DNA of 64,000 nucleotides from Setophaga petechia (taxonomy: Eukaryota > Chordata > Aves > Passeriformes > Parulidae), in the NCBI GenBank assembly GCA_024362935.1, contig JANCRA010000125.1, forward strand, positions 496,001 through 560,000. The letters run 5' to 3'. This document shows, in pieces, positions 58,820 to 64,000 of the stretch. Position 1 is the first letter of the stretch. Every line of letters begins with the position of its first letter. The notes under the pieces are model-generated. The model was not told the DNA's origin. It did not search any database and worked only from the letters and a program-made list of their open reading frames with translations. The position numbers and the translations under genes were made by a program.

Positions 58820-60405
58820 TACTGTTTTCTAGCACTTTGAAAGCTGCTTACCCAATCCCAGTTTTGTGCCGCTTCGTAGTTCGCCGTTCAGAAGCTGCCG
58901 CCGTCTCTTTTTCCCGGAGAAGGAGAAGACGCTTCTTGGCGCGAAGAATCTGGTGTCCTTACGCCGATCGCGGCGTGCTCCGGAGAACAGCTACGGCCGA
59001 GAGACACCCGGAAGCGGCGCTTAAAGGCACAGTGCTCCGTCTCCTGGTCTTTAGCGTCTCCTGCCGGCTACACCTTAGCAAAAAGCTTTTTCATTATGTC
59101 TCGCCAGGAGAAACTGTGTCTGTTCACAAAAAACCTCCCATCGTGCTCTAGAGGTTGCAGGCAGCTCTGCAGAGTGTTTTGCAACAAGAAAAAGTAACTT
59201 GTCCAAAAAAGCCATCAATTCGAATGTTCCTGGAAAGGGAAAATGCAGGAGAGCGGATAGGTACTGTTTTCTACCAGTTTGCAAGCTGGACACACAATCC
59301 CAGTGTTATACTACGATTGACTTTGCAGTGCACTGTAATAATTGCCTATTGTTACTACATCTAAGCCAATAGCGTTTGCATTATATCTCTTCAGGAGAAA
59401 CTGTACCAGTTCAGAAAACAACTCTCATTTTTTCTACAAGTTGCACGGAGGTGTGCAGAGTGTTTTGCAAGAAGCAAAAGAAAGTTGTCCAAAACTGCTG
59501 CCATTCGAATAGTAATGCGAATGGAAAAGGCAGGAGAGTGGAAAGGTGCTGTTTTCTATCTGTTTGTAAGCTGCTTACACAATCCCAGAGTTGTGCAGCA
59601 ATTAGTTTTTCAGTGCACTGTAGTAGGTGCCTCTTTTCACCTGCATCTAAGCAAATTGCTTTTTCCCCATGTCTCGCAAGGAGAAACTGAGCCAGTTCAG
59701 AAAACATCTCCCATCGAGTTCTAGAGATTGCAGGCAGGTGTGCAGAGTGTTTTGCAAGAAGCAAAAGAAAGTTGTCTAAAACGCCTTGCATTCAAATAGA
59801 AATGTGAATAGAAAAGGCAGGAGAAGGGAGAGGTACTGTTTTCTATCAGTTTGCAACCTGCTTACACAATCTGCGTGTTGTGCAGCAATTAGCTTGCAGT
59901 GCACTGTAGTAGGTGCCTCTTTTCACCTATATCTAAGCAAATTGCTTTTTCCCCATGTCTTGCAAAGAGAAACTGAGCCAGTTCAGAAAATATCTCCCAT
60001 CGACTTCTAGAGATTGCAGGCAGGTGTGCAGAGTGTTTTGCAAGAAGCCAAAGAAAGTTGTCTAAAATTCTTTCCATTCGAATAGTAATGTGCATGGAAA
60101 AGGCAGGAAGAGTGGAAAGGTACTGTTTTCTATCACTTTGCAAGCTGGGCACACAATCCCAGTGTTGTGCATCTATTAGCTTTGCAGTGCACTGCAGTAA
60201 CTGCCTGTGGTAACCTATATCTAAGCAAAAAGATTTTCACGATCTCTCACTAGGAGAAAATGTTCCTGCTCATTAAACAACTTCCATCGTGCTGTACAGG
60301 TTGCACAGAGGGCTGCAGAATGTTTTGCAGCAAGAAAAAGAAAGTTGTCTAAGACGCCTTCCTTTCAAGTATTAATGTGAAGGGAAAGGCAAGAGAGTGG
60401 GAAAG
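58820..60405. repeat. HOR core 16 (A-B-C-D-E, 1586 bp), X haplotype
   Basis: A 58820-59261, B 59262-59546, C 59547-59833, D 59834-60120, E 60121-60405; CpG-dense segment 58868-59071. E is 1 bp short: AAAAAGATTTTCAC at about 60227-60240 where other copies have AAAAAGCTTTTTCAC. A has GAGACACCCGG, otherwise typical of Y cores. Confidence 0.95.
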
Positions 60406-61549
60406 TACTGTTTTCTAGCACTTTGCAGGCTGCTAACACAATCGCAGTGCTGTGTAGCAGTTAGCTTTTCAGTGCACTGCAGTAAGTGTTTCTTGTCACC
60501 TACATCTAAGCAAAAAGCTTTTTCACTATGTCTCGCAAGGAGAAAACCTTCCTGCTCACTAAACAACTTCCATCGTGTTGTAGATGTTGCAGAGAGGGCT
60601 GCAGAGTTTTTTGACACAAGAAAAAGAAAGTTGTCTAAGATGCCTTCCTTTCAAGTATTAATGTGAAGGGAAAGGCAAGAGAGTGGGAAAGTACTGTTTT
60701 CTAGCACTTTGCAAGCTGCTAACACAATATCAGTGCTGTGTAGCAGTTAGCTTTTCAGTGCACTGCAGTAAGTGTTTCTTGTCACCTACATCTAAGCAAA
60801 TAGCTTTTTCACTATGTCTCGCAAGGAGAAAACCTTCTTGCTCACTAAACATCTCCTATCGTGTTCTAGAAGTTGCACAGACGGCTGCAGTGTGTTTTGC
60901 AAAATGTAAAAGAAAGTTGTCTAAGACGCCTTCCTTTTAAGTATTAATGTGAAGGGAAAGGCAAGAGAGTGGGAAAGTACTGTTTTCTAGCACTTTGCAG
61001 GCTGCTAACACAATCCCAGTTCTGTGTAGCAATTAGCTGTTCAGTGCACTGCAGTAAGTGTTTCTTGTCACCTACATCTAAGCAAATAGCTTTTTCACTA
61101 TGTCTCGCAAGGAGAAAACCTTCCTGCTCACTAAACAACTTCCATCGTGTTGTAGATGTTGCATAGAGGGCTGCAGAGTTTTTTGACACAAGAAAAAGAA
61201 AGTTGTCTAAGATGCCTTCCTTTCAAGTATTAATGTGAAGGGAAAGGCAAGAGAGTGGGAAAGTACTGTTTTCTAGCACTTTGCAGGCTGCTAACACAAT
61301 CGCAGTGCGGTGTACCAATTAACTTGTCACTGCACTGCAGTAAGGGTTTCTTGTCACCTATATCTAAGCAAATAGCTTTTTCACTATGTCTCGCAAGGAG
61401 AAAACCTTCTTGCTCACTAAACATTTCCTATCTTGTTCTAGAAGTTGCACAGAGGGCTGCAGTGTGTTTTGACACAAGAAAAAGAAAGTTGTCTAAGACG
61501 CCTTCCTTTCAAGTGTTAATGTGAAGGGAAAGGCAAGAGAGTGGGAAAG
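60406..61549. repeat. Variable block 16: v1c-v4-v5-v6
   Basis: Monomers start at 60406, 60692, 60978 and 61264. The first combines a v1- or x2-like 5' half (AATCGCAGTGCTG, GTAAGTG) with a v3-like 3' half (CAAAAAGCTTTTTCAC, GTTGCAGAGAGG, TTTTTTGACAC). v6 is AATCGCAG/AAGTGTTAATG, preceding an X core. Confidence 0.92.
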
Positions 61550-63135
61550 TACTGTTTTCTAGCACTTTGAAAGCTGCTTACCCAATCCCAGTTTTGTGCC
61601 GCTTCGTAGTTCGCCGTTCAGAAGCTGCCGCCGTCTCTTTTTCCCGGAGAAGGAGAAGACGCTTCTTGGCGCGAAGAATCTGGTGTCCTTACGCCGATCG
61701 CGGCGTGCTCCGGAGAACAGCTACGGCCGAGAGACAGCCGGAAGCGGCGCTTAAAGGCACAGTGCTCCGTCTCCTGGTCTTTAGCGTCTCCTGCCGGCTA
61801 CACCTTAGCAAAAAGCTTTTTCATTATGTCTCGCCAGGAGAAACTGTGTCTGTTCACAAAAAACCTCCCATCGTGCTCTAGAGGTTGCAGGCAGCTCTGC
61901 AGAGTGTTTTGCAACAAGAAAAAGTAACTTGTCCAAAAAAGCCATCAATTCGAATGTTCCTGGAAAGGGAAAATGCAGGAGAGCGGATAGGTACTGTTTT
62001 CTACCAGTTTGCAAGCTGGACACACAATCCCAGTGTTATACTACGATTGACTTTGCAGTGCACTGTAATAATTGCCTATTGTTACTACATCTAAGCCAAT
62101 AGCGTTTGCATTATATCTCTTCAGGAGAAACTGTACCAGTTCAGAAAACAACTCTCATTTTTTCTACAAGTTGCACGGAGGTGTGCAGAGTGTTTTGCAA
62201 GAAGCAAAAGAAAGTTGTCCAAAACTGCTGCCATTCGAATAGTAATGCGAATGGAAAAGGCAGGAGAGTGGAAAGGTGCTGTTTTCTATCTGTTTGTAAG
62301 CTGCTTACACAATCCCAGAGTTGTGCAGCAATTAGTTTTTCAGTGCACTGTAGTAGGTGCCTCTTTTCACCTGCATCTAAGCAAATTGCTTTTTCCCCAT
62401 GTCTCGCAAGGAGAAACTGAGCCAGTTCAGAAAACATCTCCCATCGAGTTCTAGAGATTGCAGGCAGGTGTGCAGAGTGTTTTGCAAGAAGCAAAAGAAA
62501 GTTGTCTAAAACGCCTTGCATTCAAATAGAAATGTGAATAGAAAAGGCAGGAGAAGGGAGAGGTACTGTTTTCTATCAGTTTGCAACCTGCTTACACAAT
62601 CTGCGTGTTGTGCAGCAATTAGCTTGCAGTGCACTGTAGTAGGTGCCTCTTTTCACCTATATCTAAGCAAATTGCTTTTTCCCCATGTCTTGCAAAGAGA
62701 AACTGAGCCAGTTCAGAAAATATCTCCCATCGACTTCTAGAGATTGCAGGCAGGTGTGCAGAGTGTTTTGCAAGAAGCCAAAGAAAGTTGTCTAAAATTC
62801 TTTCCATTCGAATAGTAATGTGCATGGAAAAGGCAGGAAGAGTGGAAAGGTACTGTTTTCTATCACTTTGCAAGCTGGGCACACAATCCCAGTGTTGTGC
62901 ATCTATTAGCTTTGCAGTGCACTGCAGTAACTGCCTGTGGTAACCTATATCTAAGCAAAAAGATTTTCACGATCTCTCACTAGGAGAAAATGTTCCTGCT
63001 CATTAAACAACTTCCATCGTGCTGTACAGGTTGCACAGAGGGCTGCAGAATGTTTTGCAGCAAGAAAAAGAAAGTTGTCTAAGACGCCTTCCTTTCAAGT
63101 ATTAATGCGAAGGGAAAGGCAAGAGAGTGGGAAAG
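61550..63135. repeat. HOR core 17 (A-B-C-D-E, 1586 bp), X haplotype
   Basis: A 61550-61991, B 61992-62276, C 62277-62563, D 62564-62850, E 62851-63135; CpG-dense segment 61598-61801. E shares the 1-bp-short AAAAAGATTTTCAC allele (62957-62970) with core 16, exactly 2730 bp away. Confidence 0.95.
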
Positions 63136-64000
63136 TACTGTTTTCTAGCACTTTGCAGGCTGCTAACACAATCGCAGTGCTGTGTAGCAGTTAGCTTTTC
63201 AGTGCACTGCAGTAAGTGTTTCTTGTCACCTACATCTAAGCAAAAAGCTTTTTCACTATGTCTCGCAAGGAGAAAACCTTCCTGCTCACTAAACAACTTC
63301 CATCGTGTTGTAGATGTTGCAGAGAGGGCTGCAGAGTTTTTTGACACAAGAAAAAGAAAGTTGCCTAAGATGCCTTCCTTTCAAGTATTAATGTGAAGGG
63401 AAAGGCAAGAGAGTGGGAAAGTACTGTTTTCTAGCACTTTGAAAGCTGCTAACACAATATCAGTGCTGTGTAGCAGTTAGCTTTTCAGTGCACTGCAGTA
63501 AGTGTTTCTTGTCACCTACATCTAAGCAAATAGCTTTTTCACTATGTCTCGCAAGGAGAAAACCTTCTTGCTCACTAAACATCTCCTATCGTGTTCTAGA
63601 AGTTGCACAGACGGCTGCAGTGTGTTTTGCAAAATGTAAAAGAAAGTTGTCTAAGACGCCTTCCTTTTAAGTATTAATGTGAAGGGAAAGGCAAGAGAGT
63701 GGGAAAGTACTGTTTTCTAGCACTTTGCAGGCTGCTAACACAATCCCAGTTCTGTGTAGCAATTAGCTGTTCAGTACACTGCAGTAAGTGTTTCTTGTCA
63801 CCTACATCTAAGCAAATAGCTTTTTCACTATGTCTCGCAAGGAGAAAACCTTCCTGCTCACTAAACAACTTCCATCGTGTTGTAGATGTTGCATAGAGGG
63901 CTGCAGAGTTTTTTGACACAAGAAAAAGAAAGTTGTCTAAGATGCCTTCCTTTCAAGTATTAATGTGAAGGGAAAGGCAAGAGAGTGGGAAAGTACTGTT
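63136..64000. repeat. Variable block 17, cut by window end: v1c-v4-v5 and the start of a fourth monomer
   Basis: Monomers start at 63136, 63422, 63708 and 63994 (only seven bases visible). The block repeats block 16 at 2730 bp spacing, including the v1/v3 chimera. The v4 copy has CACTTTGAAAGCTGC, a form seen elsewhere only at the start of subunit A. v5 has a private CAGTACACTG in place of CAGTGCACTG. Confidence 0.92.

Larger units (their letters stand above)
1..64000. repeat. Satellite array with nested higher-order repeats, ~286-bp monomer
   Basis: Every part of the window aligns to one monomer family. The conserved box TACTGTTTTCT returns every 286 bp in the variable blocks, and every 285-287 bp in core subunits B-E; subunit A is 442 bp. 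The same ordered set of diverged subunits then returns as higher-order repeats of 1587, 2730, 2731, 3017, 3303, 5305, 7306 and 9309 bp. Copies of the same subunit in different HORs look nearly identical by eye, while different subunits within one HOR are clearly diverged. This is the usual signature of a homogenised HOR satellite. No gene, RNA gene or mobile element interrupts it. Species and chromosomal location cannot be read from the sequence. Confidence 0.97.

Noticed and set aside
1..64000. CENP-B box
   Set aside because: I looked for TTCG-N4-A-N2-CGGG on both strands around each TTCG and CGAA and found none. A pattern search would settle it.
1..64000. CRISPR array or bacterial repeat
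   Set aside because: Repeat units are 286 bp without unique spacers, and the window has no bacterial genes.
1..64000. Pol III promoter boxes or tRNA-derived repeat
   Set aside because: No B-box consensus (GWTCRANNC) with a paired A box at the right spacing was seen; GTTCAGAA stretches do not fit.

Overview
The whole 64 kb window is one uninterrupted tandem satellite array. I see no protein-coding gene, tRNA, rRNA, transposon or other unique sequence in it. The basic unit is a monomer of about 286 bp. The window suggests a eukaryote. The ordinary monomers are clearly poor in CpG (only about 3-5 per 286 bp) and rich in TG/CA, as expected for a genome with vertebrate-type CpG methylation. I cannot name the species, and nothing matched a satellite family I know.

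The array has two nested levels of higher-order repeat (HOR). Level 1 is a constant 1587-bp core of five diverged subunits, A (442 bp), B (285), C (287), D (287) and E (286), followed by a variable block of 286-bp monomers. There are 17 cores in the window plus the tail of an 18th at the left edge. Variable-block sizes from left to right are 6, 4, 6, 6, 4, 13, 4, 5, 6, 6, 20, 5, 27, 5, 4, 0, 4 and at least 3 (cut by the right edge). The reference block is v1-v2-v3-v4-v5-v6. Level 2 is a 2002-bp (7 x 286) unit, x1-x2-x3-x4-x5-v4-v5, inserted k times before the final v6. The three long blocks therefore fit 6+7k exactly: 13, 20 and 27 monomers for k = 1, 2 and 3.

Monomer coordinates start at the T of the conserved TACTGTTTTCT box. 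Diagnostic marks are: v1 = GTAAGAG plus GGCGGCTGCAG; v2 = GCTGTATCACTCTG plus GTTGAACAG; v3 = CTAGAACTTTG plus CAGTGCAGTGCAG; v4 = AATATCAG plus GACGGCTGCAG; v5 = CAGTTCTGTGTAGCAA plus GCTGTTCAG; v6 = GTGCGGTGTACCAATTAAC plus CTATCTTGTTC; x1 = TACTATTTTCTATC plus GGCTTCAGAGTGTTCTCT; x2 = GCTTTATCACTCTG plus TTTTGCAGCAAG; x3 = TTTTCAAGCACTTTG; x4 = GTGCACGGCAGTAAGGG plus CTAGAACTTGC; x5 = v3-like with GTTAGCTTTTC. First-position variants are v1h (5' half of x1 type), v1g (3' half of x1 type) and v1c (3' half of v3 type).

Subunit A carries a GC-rich stretch of about 204 bp with about 25 CpGs. It recurs once per HOR, so it punctuates an otherwise CpG-poor array every 1.6-9.3 kb. Chimeric monomers, conversion-like patches, shared private variants and strict 286-bp register all point to recent homogenisation by unequal exchange. 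A centromeric, pericentromeric or other heterochromatic location is an inference only.
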